The notes: generated by a model from the letters alone, not told the origin. DNA of 64,000 nucleotides from Kwoniella bestiolae CBS 10118 (GCF_000512585.2 NC_089241.1:1736001-1800000); one strand, 5' to 3'. Positions 24,026-37,093 are shown, counted from the first letter of the stretch. Program-made: numbers and translations.

Positions 24026-25592
24026 ATGCCCCGCCACTTCAACCCATGGGCGTCTTACAAACCCCCAACAGCATTCGAAAAGCTTACATCCCTCTCACTC
24101 CGCCTGAACGGTCCACCGAAGAACGACGAGCGCATACCCATTCGGAAAACACCCATATTCCCTTCTGGTCCACCAGAGCCTGACGAAGGTCCAAGGGTAA
24201 TTTGGCTAGGGCACGCCAGCGTATATCTTCTTCTCCCGCACCTGACCTCTGCCGGTACAAGAGAATGGAGAGGTATACTGTTTGATCCGGTCTTTTCGGA
24301 GCGATGTTCACCTGTGAGTTTCTTGGGACCACGGAGGAGAATCACTGTTCCCTGTAGAGTTGGGGATTTGCCGCGGGTAGATGTAGTTTGTATCTCGCAT
24401 GATCATTGTGAGTTCTACTCATCATCGGATGGGTGAACATAAGTTAGGTGTAAGCTGATATGGGGATATGAAGATGATCATCTTGATAAGGCCTCTATCA
24501 AGCTTATTGAGCAGTATCATTCGGATGTCAAGTATTATGTGCCACAGGGTTTGAAGGCTCTGTTGAGCAAATTTGGAGTTTCGTCAGGTCGAGTGAGAGA
24601 GATGAATTGGTGGGAAGAAGATCTTCTGCCCCTTTCCCATGAATCGAAGGGCTCAGCTAGCTCACCAGGACTCAAAGTCGAAAGAACAGTGTATATGTCT
24701 GCTTCCTCACCTACCAAGAGCCAGTCCTCCTTGTCTGAAAAAGAGTATCAGTCACTCGCCCTATCTCCAGTCCCGGAGGTGAACAATAACGGTATAGATG
24801 AGGTTCCGTTCTCTCCGAAGTCGCATATTCCTCCTATAACGCCCAGTACGTTGTGCAACACCATCTCGACCCCCTCACCCACAGGTAATGAAGGTGGACG
24901 AGGCGGGATGAAGATCGTGTGTTGTCCCGCGCAGCATAACTCGGGTCGAAAGTTGTTCGGCAAGAACAAGACGCTGTGGTGCACTTGGTGGATTGAATGG
25001 GAGTTGCCGGGTGGAGAGTGGTGGAAATGCTTCTTTGGGGGTGATACGGGATACAGGTCCGTTAAGGGTGTTCCGACATGTCCCGCCTTCAAATGTTAGT
25101 CTTCCATTATCATACTACTCTTGTCCTCGTCAGTACGCAATGACGAACAACAGTGTATACTGATACTTGCTTTGCTTTGCTCTAGTGATCAGAAACCGAT
25201 ACGGTTCACCCGACCTGGCCTTACTCCCCATAGCCCACGGATCAGTACTCCCATACCTCCAATCCCTACTCCCCATCATCAAGTTTGATGCTCCGCGTCT
25301 TACTTCGTCTATACATTGTTCACCCTCCGATGCGATCAGCCTCCACCAGGAACTAGGTGCGAAGGTGAGTATACCGATACATTGGGCTACGTGGTCAACC
25401 GAAAGTGGGACAAAAGAAATAATCAGAGCTCTAAGATTCACTTGTAGAGATGATGCGGTGGGGTTGAAGTGGTACGACGAGATGAAGGGTGGTCTACCGG
25501 ATTCGTCTCATGAGGGCGGAGTCGTAGTTTGTGATATCGGTACTACCGTTTCGTTGGGCCTACGAAGTGGTCTGATATGTACGGCGGAATGA
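24026..25592 (+). CDS. NAPE-PLD-like metallo-beta-lactamase-fold phospholipase
   Basis: Three exons (24026-24407, 24474-25094, 25186-25592) give 469 residues. The N-terminus FNPWASYKPPTAF, the stretch WLGHASVYLLLP, ILFDPVFSERCSPVSFLGPRR and the di-zinc motif HDHYDHLD (formed exactly across intron 1) are hallmarks of N-acylphosphatidylethanolamine phospholipase D. Further zinc ligands are likely in CPAQHNSGR, FFGGDTGY and IPIHWATW. FKLIRNRYGSPDLALLPI spans intron 2. The enzyme would release N-acylethanolamines from membrane phospholipids. A Ser/Pro-rich insertion of roughly 75-90 residues (about 24640-24890) interrupts the fold between the first zinc motif and CPAQH, and is unusual. Confidence 0.87.
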
Positions 25593-27340
25593 AACTATTC
25601 TTCCCTACTCATCGCTGTCTGAATGCCTGATGCGGAATATACATTGGTCGAACAATACGAATAAATGGGGGATTGTCAATGATCTGCCAAGTGGGATAGG
25701 AGATTCGTATGCATACTGTATAGTATGCCCTTGGGGTTGTTCCTTCTACGCCATCCTTGTATGGCTTGAAATAGAAAGATCTGTTTCCTCGTTTCCTCTA
25801 CGGCATTGGCGGCATCACAATTGCTTCCACGAGTCACGATAATCGAACCCATCAAAATTACTTTGTCCAGCTACATGTCATATGTCGGTTGAGCGATCTG
25901 CCTATTCCAGTAGAGAAAGCCACAAGCTGAAGTGATCTACCGAGTGTAATGTGTATGATGCGTGTCGATCAGTCATACCTTACCTCGTGTCTTCCCTTAC
26001 CAACGACGATCGAAAGACACACCAAATCAAAGCCGGATGAAGCAAAAACGCAGATCAATTGCCGATTCCTTTTTTTTTCTGTTAGGACCCGACCAAAGGT
26101 GTGTACCTATCTCTCGTAGTGGGGCTTTCCAGTTTGCCCTTATATATTTTACGAGTTTCTCTCCAGGAGAATGACCTCTTTAAGGAATTTTTTGGACATG
26201 CGATCCGCGGGCAGGGAAGTGATCTGCAAAACTCGTACCTTTTTGGTTTCTGTAAGAAAGGCGGGTTTGTCACTCATCCTCCCACATGGGTTTGCTCAAC
26301 AGGGAAAAGGGATCTTGGGGGCGTTTCATCTCGTACCTCTCTTCCTTCCCATTCTAAGGGCTAAAGGAAGGAACAACGCGTCAAGTGTCTCGGAACACCT
26401 TGTAGTACATAACACTGTGTATACGGCAAATGGCTGTTCTATGCCACTTTTCTTCTCCTCCGATCAGTCATTTTGGGAAGGACTCAACCTGAAACGACGG
26501 TATGTCATAACACCACGATGAAAGAGAAAGAGGAAGGCAGGACGGGGCGTCTTCACTGGAGAATTCGTACCTCTCCAGGCTGTTGCCTACTCGGTCGCGT
26601 AATATACACATAACAGATGTGGACCAAATCCTCCTCGGCCACGCGTTATGAGATCTTTCAATCCCAAAAGCGAGGAAACAGAACAAGAGGGATTATGACA
26701 AGCTTACGTCCTATGACACGTTGAGGTGGAAATTTTCAAAGTGCGGGTAGTACGACGAATGCTCATCGATTGTTTACATGTGGTTAGAGTTGTTTTCTTT
26801 CCATCAGCATCATCGTTCATATTGCCTTTATCATTGCATCCGCATCGATTTTCACAACCTTCGTTCCTCTCACCATCGTTCTCTTGACTTTTCTCAACCA
26901 AGTTATATATAGAGTATATAGAAGAGTCTTGCTTCAATCACCCGACGGCAACGACAAGGACATTAGACTACTGTAGGATCTCGATCCACCCCCGGTCATT
27001 ACGTTTAGGTTTGTAATACACCCCATCGGAACGTATCTCACCAATTACCAAGTTTTCTATTTAATTTCACTTTTCACACCTTTTTTCACCTGGTGGATTT
27101 TTTCCGACACATCAATCATCGTCATCAGCACCCGCACCCGCATCAGCAACAGCAACAGCAAAGTTGGCTCACGCTGCGTGTCTCGTCTCGGACCTAGAGG
27201 GGATTGGTGCATGTAGCAAGGGGAGGATTTAGAGTTCGGCTGCTCCAAACTCGCATTTACAGTTTTTACGATTCCCGAATTGAATAGGGATTTAGGACTG
27301 GATGGACAGTTGAGACAACGATACCAATCATCACATTAAC
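25593..27340. other. 1.7-kb region without a convincing gene
   Basis: Short ORFs on both strands show no conserved motif or clean splice chain. The right part (about 26700-27340) is AT-rich with CAG/CAT-like runs near 27120-27155 and probably forms the promoter and leader of the next gene. No tRNA, repeat array or transposon remnant is seen. Confidence 0.5.
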
Positions 27341-29694
27341 ATGGTTTCGATCACCAACAGCAACAATGGTACTGAGACTGGTACAAATGTAAGTGCAAAC
27401 CCTCATTCCTTGGCGATCATCATAATTCAGACTTCATATCAGTGATTGATCCTATTTTGATGTACAATTGTTTTGGCTAATTTTTACATATGACAAATAC
27501 AGCCCACATCTATAACATCCCAACAACAACCTGATTCGGCCTCGTCCCAATCGCAATCCCAGTCCCTACCATTTGTCCAGAACGGTACAAGCAGTTCCTT
27601 GATATTTCAACCTCAACCAGCGACAGCCGATGTATCACCAACATGTTCAACATTACCTAGAGTGTTAGAACCTCTACGCATCCCTCAACCTTCTTTACCT
27701 ACCGAAGTATCTCCTACCACCCCAACTCCCCCTTCATCAACCCAAACAGTGAATACCGGTCGCAGAAATTCTTTAGCAACCTGGAAGATCCCCCAATTAT
27801 CACAAACATCGACCTCATCGTCCTTCGGATCTTCGAAAACCAAGATAAACAGCAAGAACGGTACTAGCAGCAATCCCAGCACGCCCACCAACGAGAATCC
27901 AAATCCTATGAACAGTAAGACAAAGAGCAATATGAGACCCTCGTCGTCAGGTTCAAGGAAGGGCAAGGAAGTGATTGAGATGGCTACTCTACCCATCACG
28001 GACGCTTCGGCTCATTTGGGTGCAAAGCAGAATGCCAATGCAGGGGAGGAAAGGAGTAAAGAGGATATGGCCATGGCCAAATGGAGGGTGAGTACTCCAC
28101 AGATTGATGAGAGGTATCGACAGAGGAAGGACGGTATTGACATCATTGAACCTTTTTTTCGTAGAAATGGGTAGTGGAACAACCGATCCAGAACGTGCCA
28201 GATGAACATTCACCCATCCGATCTCGTCGCGCCAGTCCATCTACGCCGATACCCACAGGACCGAACGGTATTGTTGCATCACCACGAATGAGCTCCCTGT
28301 CCTCTCCTCGGAATGGTTTCTCCCCTCGACAACCGTCACCCGCCGGATCACCATTGGAACCAGTTGGTTCGGCCTCTTCCTCCTCCTCTTCAAATGGGGG
28401 AGGAGCAGGAGGGAGGTACTCTGGATTCTCTCCTCGATCGAAATCTTCGCGGTTGGGATCCGGCTCAGCCTCAGGAGATCGAGAGTACAATGAAGTGTAC
28501 AATACCGAGTCTGTCATGGCGTTAAGAGATGTGGAATTAGCGATCGACGAGGAAGTCTTGGAACGGAATGAGAGGATGAAACATCCCAATGGAGGATTAC
28601 AGAACAGGAGGATGTCGACGCAACCTCGAATATCAGAATTACCAAATCCATTTTCAGATATCGCACAGAGATTGGGTTCAAGGCGGGTCAGACCGATTGT
28701 ATTGGAGTTGATCCAGGCCCTGGGTCATTATCTAGATGCTGTCTGGTGTATCACCTATCCCAACCGACCTTGTCCATGGATCATCGGAGTGGACGAATCG
28801 CCCATCCCGCCTTCAGTGAGGAGGATGACGATCGCTCAACAGACTGCTGAGCAGCAACTATCTCAGCAGATGACTTGGAAATCACCCATGATCACTGCTG
28901 TTCAAGAAGGCAAGAAAACCGGACATGTGAATGTACCGCCTACCATCAGGGATGTCAAGTTCTGGGGAGATGAGGTGACCTTCGCGATAAGGGATGTGGA
29001 CGAGGTGGTGGGGATATATAAAGGTGTGGGATGGGCCTTTGGAGCCGCAATGCGAGATGGGGTGTATGGGGCGGTATCTTCCGATAATGTCCTGGGAGTC
29101 AAGGGTGAAGGAGGGGGTATGGCGAGGTTACTGAACGATCTCGAAGAGGCTATCTGGTTAGTTTACCTCGCATTTCCCATCAACACAAAAACGCAGACCA
29201 AGCACTGATATGTATATGATTATAGGGGAGATGCCCAACCCAGACCTACAGATCTCTCATACGACCTCCCCATAGATTTTGATCCCTACGCCGAACCGGA
29301 CGACCAAGAACTCTTGTTAGCAGCTTCCATACCTCGAGGCGGCAACACCACCAACAACAACAGTGGAGCAGCTACCCGATCAGCTCTGGCGGATTTCTTT
29401 GGTGAATCGAGAACAAGCAGTAACGAACGCACACCGCCTCTCCCAATAATGGAGGAAGAGATCGATGCGTTACCTGACCTGGTCCGAACGGAGGAGAACG
29501 AGGAGCAAGATAATATAGTGGTACAATCGCCGAACATGTCGAAACCGAGATTGAATAATCGGTCGAATTCTACACTGGTCATACCTGGAATAACGGATTT
29601 CCAAGGGTCAGAAGATCTCTCGTTGGAGGAGTTGGGCAAAAGACGACATAGGGAGTGGTTGGAATCTCAGAGGTCCCGCGTGGATGCTTGGTAG
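27341..29694 (+). CDS. Uncharacterised Ser/Pro-rich protein
   Basis: Four exons (27341-27388, 27503-28087, 28165-29156, 29226-29694) give 697 residues. The first 370 or so residues are disordered: Asn/Ser/Thr/Pro-rich, poly-Ser near 28380, and many SP sites such as SPRNGFSPRQPSPAGSP that suit proline-directed kinases. The folded part lies about 28640-29160: RPIVLELIQALGHYLDAVW, then CITYPNRPCPWI, SVRRMTIAQQTAEQQLSQQ, and VGIYKGVGWAFGAAMRDGVYG. The tail is acidic and ends ELGKRRHREWLESQRSRVDAW. I do not recognise the family. There is no signal peptide; the hydrophobic helix in the folded part looks like core rather than membrane. The frame and splice sites are clean, so it is a real gene. Confidence 0.75.
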
Positions 29695-30100
29695 TTACTC
29701 GGGGCAAGTGTATCTTTGTATAGATTGGTTTTTGTTTTCAGATGTAGTATACACATTAGACTTTATTAGATATCATTTATCGTATCATATCACTCGGAAG
29801 GGTTCGGGCATCATTGGGATTGTTGTAACATATCAAAGGGTATATCATATTATCATGCACACATAGCATCGGCAGATTTCAGCAATATCGTAATGTACTG
29901 CAGGCATCAGTCAAACGAATGGCACAGCTCGAGTACCAACGAAGTAGCAAGATTTGTTATGCATATCTCGTTCTTCTCTCCATAGCATGTAATGTAATCG
30001 ACATCTCATTGTCCACTTCACCCCTTGTCATCCTTACTCAATTCACGATCCAACATCATTGCTTCATCCCTTCAGCTCTGAAATCAGTCCACCACCTAAC
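29695..30100. other. Convergent 3' intergenic region
   Basis: About 400 bp of AT-rich sequence between two convergent genes, likely both 3' untranslated regions. No other feature is seen. Confidence 0.5.
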
Positions 30101-33100
30101 TTAATCCGCATGATTCCTCTTAGCTTCGAAATGGAGTGTCCAGCTACTCAATAATTTCCTTCTGTTGACTTGTTCGCCGGTCAACCTGTAAGACAACATA
30201 TAATCAGCGTTGTTCTCCTCATCACATACGCCATATCGCCGCGACATGTTCATCCTCATAGGGACAGGATTGAACGAAAATCTTACAAGACCCGAACAAC
30301 TCACGTCAGAGCATAAGTAAGCGGCGCCAACCAAAGATACATCCCTACCACCACCGCCAACAATCCCACCACGACCCCCCAGCCGGTCTTACCAAGCCTA
30401 GCTCTGACAGCAGGTCTCAACCGAGTTTTAGATCCCGGATAACTGATAGGGTAATTTACCACTTCCACTAGGATAAAGTTCAAGACCGATCCCGCTACCA
30501 ATGCCGAGGCGAGGTGAGCAGGGAGGTAGTGGTGTAAGAACCTTTGTCGTTGCATCAGGTAGAAGGGGAAGTAGTGGAATGCCCATGCGCCGAGGAAGAA
30601 TCCTGTGTTTCGGTATAGTCGATTTCGAATGCCTAGGTGAAATATCGGATCCAGTCAGTACATCATGTGTGCACACTACGTTGAGGCGAAACATAATATT
30701 TGGGACAATGTTTGACTCACCATCCTCAATAGGATCCAAACCTCGTCTCCTAGCCAGCATATCGGCCGTGACAATTCCAATAAACACCGACAAGGATATA
30801 GCGCAAGTCCACCACCCCAACAAATTACCAATCATGTAAATCTGCTGGTTCGTCTCAGAGTCTGTCCAGAAACTGATCCCCGAAAGGCAGAAAGGCCATT
30901 CAACAGGAGTCGAAGCGTAGGGGTGGGAAGAGGTCAATCCCGCATTATGCTGTAACATCAGGATCTGCAATTCGAAGAATTTCTTGATGAATGCTACCTT
31001 CTTGGTTTTCTTAGGTTCGACATGAGCGGTACGGTTCTTGAAGTCATTTCCTGTACCGTCGGCTATGATATCTTCGACAAACCACGACGTAGTTCGGTCT
31101 TGTTGGTTTTTATTTCCGTTGACTTCTTGTTGACCGTACGCCCAATCTGGTAATGCAGTTGGATGGGTCCATAAGACCACTTTGGTAGGTATATGGACTA
31201 ATTTGAAATGGCCCGATAAGGATCTCCAAGGTTCTCCCTCATGAGCATCGGTGATGACTACCTTGAACATCGTATCGTTCCTTCGAGCTTCATCATCTTC
31301 TGCGACCGTGGTGAATTCTTGATTGGTAGGCATGAGTGGAGAAGCAACATCATGAGTTAGGAGGATAGTATCAGTCACAACGTGTTTGAGTTGGATCACA
31401 TCGTTGTGCCTTACTACTCTTCCTCGACCAGATTCTGGGATTTCTTTCGTGGGGAGGATCTGCCAGTTATTGTTGGTATCGTTGTGAGGGTAACATGTGA
31501 CTTGTTGACCTTGAGATGAGATTCGACCATCCTCGTATCGCAGGGGGTAGTGATCGGCGTGAGAATGGAGGAACTGCTTGGTGTCTTTGTGCTTGATTGT
31601 GACGGTATCGAAGTACCGGATTTCTATGAAACAAACCAATGAGATCAGGTTAAACGGTAAATAGTCATCGCATAGAGCATATCTCACCTTGAGCATTGAG
31701 TAATAGTTCGTTACCAGCCAAAGTCTCTTGGAAAGCAGGACTCATGAAAGAATCGCCAGGACCAGAGTATTTGAGCACTTTGAAGTGGATCCAGAAGAAA
31801 GATAGGTAGATAATGAATGGCACCATAATCAGACCGACAGCACGGTAGAAGAAGTGCTTCCATACGTAGGCCTGCACAAATCAGGAGGTCAGCTGAGATC
31901 CTGACATACACATGGGTTGGCCAACTCACCATAGAATGACCCTTCTTGATGTCCAGTATCTCCCAAAGATCCCAAATCACAGCAGCGCCAATAGACAAGA
32001 ACGTGAACAGTCCAACCATCTTACATCCCAACGTACATGCCAGCCATCCTCCAGTAGACAGTAACCAGAACCACCACCAGTTGGTGAACTCTTGGTATCG
32101 GTATTGATGGAATTTGACATAGGAGAATAAGGAGAGGGCCATGAATAGGACAAGAGCAGCGTCAAGGAGGATAAGTCGGGTTTGGGTGATGTGACCGTTG
32201 TCTTAACAGGCACAGGATTAGCAGATAATCTGACAACACGCAGAGATGTTGAGATATTGACGTATGATTAGGTGTACTTACCGAACGCTACCAGAGCAGC
32301 TGAAAGCAAGGCAATTCCAACGGGATAACCTGATTCTCTCATGATCCCAAAGACTATAGGAACGGTGATAGATCCCATGATAGCGCAGAAACTTCTCATT
32401 CCGACGTAAGGGACCTGTGCAAGACTCATAAATCAGCTATCGTTCCATCAACGATAGGTTGCTCCCCTCCTATGTCTTGAACTTCATCTACTCTGTAGAG
32501 CTATTTCCAGTCTATCACAGACCGTTTTGCCCAAGACCAAGCCTCGCATCACGTCCTCGCCTTCTATTCCCCACACACTGAAAAGCGGCGAACTCACATT
32601 ATGACTAATATAATCATCCCCAATCTGCTCAAACCCAAAATCCCCATTAAACCCCACCACCCAAGCCGCCAGCCCATTCAACATCTTGGCAAGCGGAGGG
32701 TGTACATCGAAATAGTATTCCCGTCTAATATAGTGCGAGGCGAATGATCCGAAATGCACTTCGTCAAATACAACCTGAGAGGGGTGGCCTATACGCCAGA
32801 AACGGATGATGAATGCTAGGATTGTTAGGATGAGACCGGTCGACCAGGAGAAGAAGTATTCGGAGCGGAGGGAGGAGTCGGGTGGGGGTGGACGGGGGGA
32901 ACGTCTCTGTGGGTGGTGGACCAAGTCAATTATATTTGCATAGATGATGTATTGGAGAGAGGGGCAGGACAAAGGGATATGTTGTCAGTATGGCTCTACA
33001 GTCACAGAGCGTGGATTGGATGATAACCCACCTTCTCTTCCTCCAGCCCGCTGTAGGTCCTGACTGTTTGAGGTAAGCCGGAAGGCGAGTCTTGTCGCTC

Positions 33101-33130
33101 TGTCCTTCGCTTACGAGGTGCGAGCGACAT
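30101..33130 (-). CDS. PMT4: Protein O-mannosyltransferase, PMT4 subfamily
   Basis: Start ATG is at 33130; the stop TAA is at 30101-30103. After a basic N-terminal tail and a first membrane helix comes VVFDEVHFGSFASHYI, which carries the catalytic Asp-Glu pair of PMTs, then YYFDVHPPLAKMLNGL. The form FDEVHFG places it in the Pmt4/POMT1 group. QTRLILLDAALVLFMA matches the second PMT signature. The luminal MIR region is clear: YFDTVTIKHKDTKQFLHSH, HNDVIQLKHVVTDTILLTH and SGHFKLVHIPTKVVLW. The C-terminal membrane block includes FFLGAWAFHYFPFYLMQR and HHYLPAHLASALV. The last small exon ends RRKLLSSWTLHFEAKRNHAD. The enzyme transfers mannose from dolichol-phosphate-mannose to Ser/Thr of secretory proteins in the ER. 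There are about eight short introns. Length is roughly 800 residues by eye. Confidence 0.92.
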
Positions 33131-33528
33131 TTTGCGAGGTTTGTTGGTATATGAATGGGTAGTGGTATAGATGTGGAAGCGGAAGGGGATGATAAAGGAA
33201 GTGGGAGTTGTACTGAAAATGGTTGCGTGGAGGGAAGAGGTCAAAGCTCAACTGAGCAAGTTAAGCTCGGACGCGTTGATCGTCAACACGTGGCAACAAG
33301 GTGGCAGAGACCTTTACAGGCTGCTAAGATGTATTGTACAGATCAGAGAGAGGCACCAGTACAAATGGTATGAGCAAAACGACAGTATTGCATAACGAGT
33401 GTGTGTGATCTACGACCTGACATCTGTCCAAACCGAAGAGAAATAATTCCACACTGATCGAAGTTGCTTCGCTTCCTGATCTACTTGATACGACTCTCAA
33501 GACGAAGGTCAAGCGAAGACATCCCCAT
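33131..33528. other. Intergenic: PMT4 promoter and NOX 3' region
   Basis: About 400 bp. Small plus-strand ORFs (33155-33395) carry no recognisable features and lie in the PMT4 upstream region. No other element is seen. Confidence 0.45.
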
Positions 33529-36500
33529 TTAGAAGTTCTGATAAATCGTTAGATCAGCTTTATTAAGACAGCTCGCAGACATCTTGAAAGCCAGCTCACC
33601 TCCTTGCCGAAGAAGAACCTACACCCCATAGGCGAAGTATACTTATTACTCATCTGATGTAATGTCCTCGATAACACAGGCGGACCGCAGAAGAACACTC
33701 CGCAATCCGTATCGGGGTGTTTATCCGCGATGGACTCGAATACCTTGTCCCACTATTCGATTCTAGAACATCAGCCTATAGAGAGCCACCCCTCAGATGA
33801 TAGCTCATTTGACTTACAATGGGTCTACCGAAGTGGGTCGGAGCACGAAGGTTGGTGATAGTATCTTTGTCTGCTCCTACATCTTGAATCAGGAGGTTTT
33901 GCATCTTGTCCTCACTAAAGACCCTCAAGTATCAGCTGTGCCACCAATGCTGATCATCGACTAGCTGATACGAATGCAGAGCGCTCTATTCGTTGTGCGA
34001 CTTACTCAATCTTGGCTGTGAGGTAAATATGGATCTCGATCCTCCCTTCTACATCCTCAGCTTCGACAGCTTGAAGCAAACTGTGAAACCCTAGAACGTC
34101 CAGCTATCAGCTTTTCCGCAATGTTATCGGACATGATAGGAAAGCTTACATTCAGCAGAACCAAAGTCTCTGATAACCCATACGAAATATACTTTTGATA
34201 ATCTCGTTTTCTTCTCTTTACCGAAATTGTTCATTCGGTACCTGACAAAACCCTCGTCAGCGTCTCGCCTCGGTCTGAATGCCAGGGGGCAAGCTGAACC
34301 TACCAGATAGATTTTAAGATAGATGCAAAAGGAGTCACACCGATACCAGCTAGGAAGAATAATCATTGTCAGCTGCAGCATGGTACACAGGGACCGTTCC
34401 AGCTAACGTACCGCCCACAAGTAAGATGGTCTCGTATTTTGTGAAGTCCTCACTTGCAGATCCGAAAGGTCTATCAGACTCGATCAGCTGTTGACATATC
34501 CAGTCTTCTGCAGATACCAGCTCACCCATCGACCATAACTCGAGGCAAGACCTGTTTAGGTATTGCGTCAGTTCATCCCCATACTGAACACCGGCCTTCG
34601 AAACTGACCTTGTTAGTTGGTGCCGTAACGACCTTTCCACCATTAGCTTCCTCCTCTTTCGTAGTCTTAGCGTCGAAATTAGCTCCCAAAGCTTTGGCGA
34701 ACGCCTGAAGTAGGGGATGTCAGCTTGATAATCTACCGTACGTATCACAAAGCTTACATTGGTCCAGTTCCCTACACATCTGATATGGACTGAGATGTAA
34801 TCCTCTTCGGGAGCTGAAGTAAGTGTGAAAGGGTGGTATTGCCAATATGATATCTGAAATATGTGTTAGCTCAGCCTCTATCGGATTAGACAGTTCCACG
34901 TGACACAGCTCACCTCTGGACAGTTGATCTGGTAGAGTGCGAAGCGTAACATTCAGCTGTTGTTCTCGAGGCTGAACTGGAGAAGCTTAGCTGACTTACA
35001 AAGATATATTGTCCTGCTCTTCTAGTAGTATTCTCCTTCTTGATCTGAACTTCTAATACCTTCGAGGGATGTTGTATGACCTTGGAGATGTATGTGACGT
35101 GTCGAGCTGTACGAACAGAGTCAGCTACCATGCGAAGATCGCTTACTGGTAAGCCGACTTACCCCTGACTTCACGTAGAATACGTTCTGAGATCCAAACC
35201 AGTCCACCAGGCAGCCAGTATTTCTACGCCTCCATTAGCTGATACCATTTCCCCAATCCCTGGGACTAAGGCAGCTCACCCAAAATACACCAATCGTACC
35301 GGCAGAGCAGAACGGAGGTCTATCAGGCTGGATCATACCTACGTAAATATCATGTTCGGTCAGCCAATCACCGCAGACGGCGTTAGTGCAATAGCTTACA
35401 GAACATTCCATGCAATTGCCATCCCACAAAGAACACGATGAACAACTGAAAAAAAATCATCAATCAGCTCAAAACGACTGTATCTCGTCTTACTGACAGC
35501 TAGACCCACATGGTGCGAATACCAGAACCTCTCAAAATGCGCTCTTCTTCTCTTCTCCATAGCGAACCACACCATCACGCCTAGAGCTACCCACATTATC
35601 CATCCTGTCGCTCCTGGGCCTGTGATAAAGTTAAATTTGAGGAAACCGACGAAACCGCTACAGATAGATCAGTCATCTTCAAAGACCACTCTCAACAATC
35701 TGAAGGCTGCGTTGAGACTGTCTCCTTGATTGGGTTGGGTATGAAGAGACTCACGTGTTCGTTGCTATCGCCAACAGAGCCTATAGGTAACCAAGCAACG
35801 TCAGCTGCATCCTGTCAACTCTCTGCTAAGAAATGCGAAAGGAAATCAACCGACAAAGTTTCGCATGTGAGCGATAGTGTGAATCAGAGAGAACAGTACG
35901 ATCATCCATGCTACTTGTTCTATTTCTAGGTATCAGCTTTTGACTCAAGCGGTCTATGAATGCTTCACTTACTATGGAATGTGATGTTCTTATCAAAAGG
36001 TATGACATCGTTCAATGGAGTCCTACGAAGAAGTGAGATGAAGTTCCGACAAACGGGAAAAAGGATGAAGATGATGTCGACTGTTCAAATGGTTTCGTCA
36101 GCTACTTCCCTAACCAAACAGGTGGCACGTTAGCTTACTGTGTAATACCTGCGCTGCACCTCTGGCACCGGCTGTACAGGTCATCAATCATCAGCTTGAG
36201 CCTCATGCTGTGTGGTGAAGCTGACTTACAGAACGTCCAATTGAAACTTGATCGGGCAGTCACAAAATTATCTTTCAACTGATAGTGAACAAGGGCAAAG
36301 GCGAATGCCATGATATGGAGGAATATCCAAAGGAAGAAGAAGATCCTTCTGCCGCCTGTGATCATCAACCATTCACGATTAACTGACCGATCACATTATC
36401 TTCTCGTATGAGGGGAAGGAAGACAAACGCTAAAGTGTTGAGGTAAAGCTCACCTTCATTGACCATCCAAACTTTCATCCTCTCCGTCCACCCCTCAGCT

Positions 36501-37093
36501 TTCGCGATCGCGCCTCCACCCCCTTCACCCAAATTACTCATCGTATGCATCAATCCCTGTAATCTTCCTCGCTCGCTCTCATTTCTTGCGAGATAAGTCG
36601 GACCATTGCTGATTGGTCGATCGGCGGAAGAAGCACTTGCGGAGGGAGCGTTGAAAGCGTATGAGGAGAGGGGACAGGCGGGCCGGAATCGAAAGATAGT
36701 TTCGATGAGCGTCGGAGAGGCATTGTATCGGCCTGAATTGTAGAGTCCAAATAGCAGTTGAGAGTAGAGTGGTACTGACCAGCAGTACGTTCTTGATGGT
36801 TAGTTGGAATGATGAAGAATCTCGTTAGTCGAGCACACGATAGACACAATGATTGAGAGGCAGATAAATGCACGGGAGTATACGTATATAATTTTACCTG
36901 TCCTTGAAATATACTTATGAATTTGTAGGGAGGGAGAACATCCTTGCCAAGATACGCCTCTGCAACCGCAATTGTCGGGGTGTGAACAATCAATAACGAT
37001 GAAACTTGACGACGGAATACGTGAGTGGGTCAAGGCGTATCCCTACCTTTGGATTACACCTGGTTTCATACTGGCCATTCCGATTCCTTCCAT
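33529..37093 (-). CDS. NADPH oxidase (NOX / ferric-reductase-type flavocytochrome)
   Basis: An intron-rich gene. The core starts at MVNEGGRRIFFFLWIFLH and continues with heme-binding helices: NITFHKWVAWMI, SLIHTIAHMRNF and RFWYSHHVQLF. The FAD site is HPFTLTSAPEEDYISVHIR, and the NADPH sites are LLVGAGIGVTPFASIL (restored across an intron) and GVFFCGPPVLS. It ends with the NOX signature KENF: the last exon is only AAC TTC TAA (33529-33537), in phase. The end HFGRPxWDKVFESIADKHP and the terminal Phe argue for NOX over metalloreductases. NOX moves electrons across a membrane to oxygen, making superoxide for signalling and differentiation in fungi. The N-terminus is tentative: ATG 37093, then in-phase exons encoding RGVSWQGCSPSLQIHKYIS and a 90-residue Ser-rich stretch, longer than usual. 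A start further in cannot be excluded. Confidence 0.88.

Noticed and set aside
26082..26521. Several open frames of 60-116 codons in the 25.6-27.3 kb gap
   Set aside because: They overlap on both strands, share no motif and lack a consistent splice chain.
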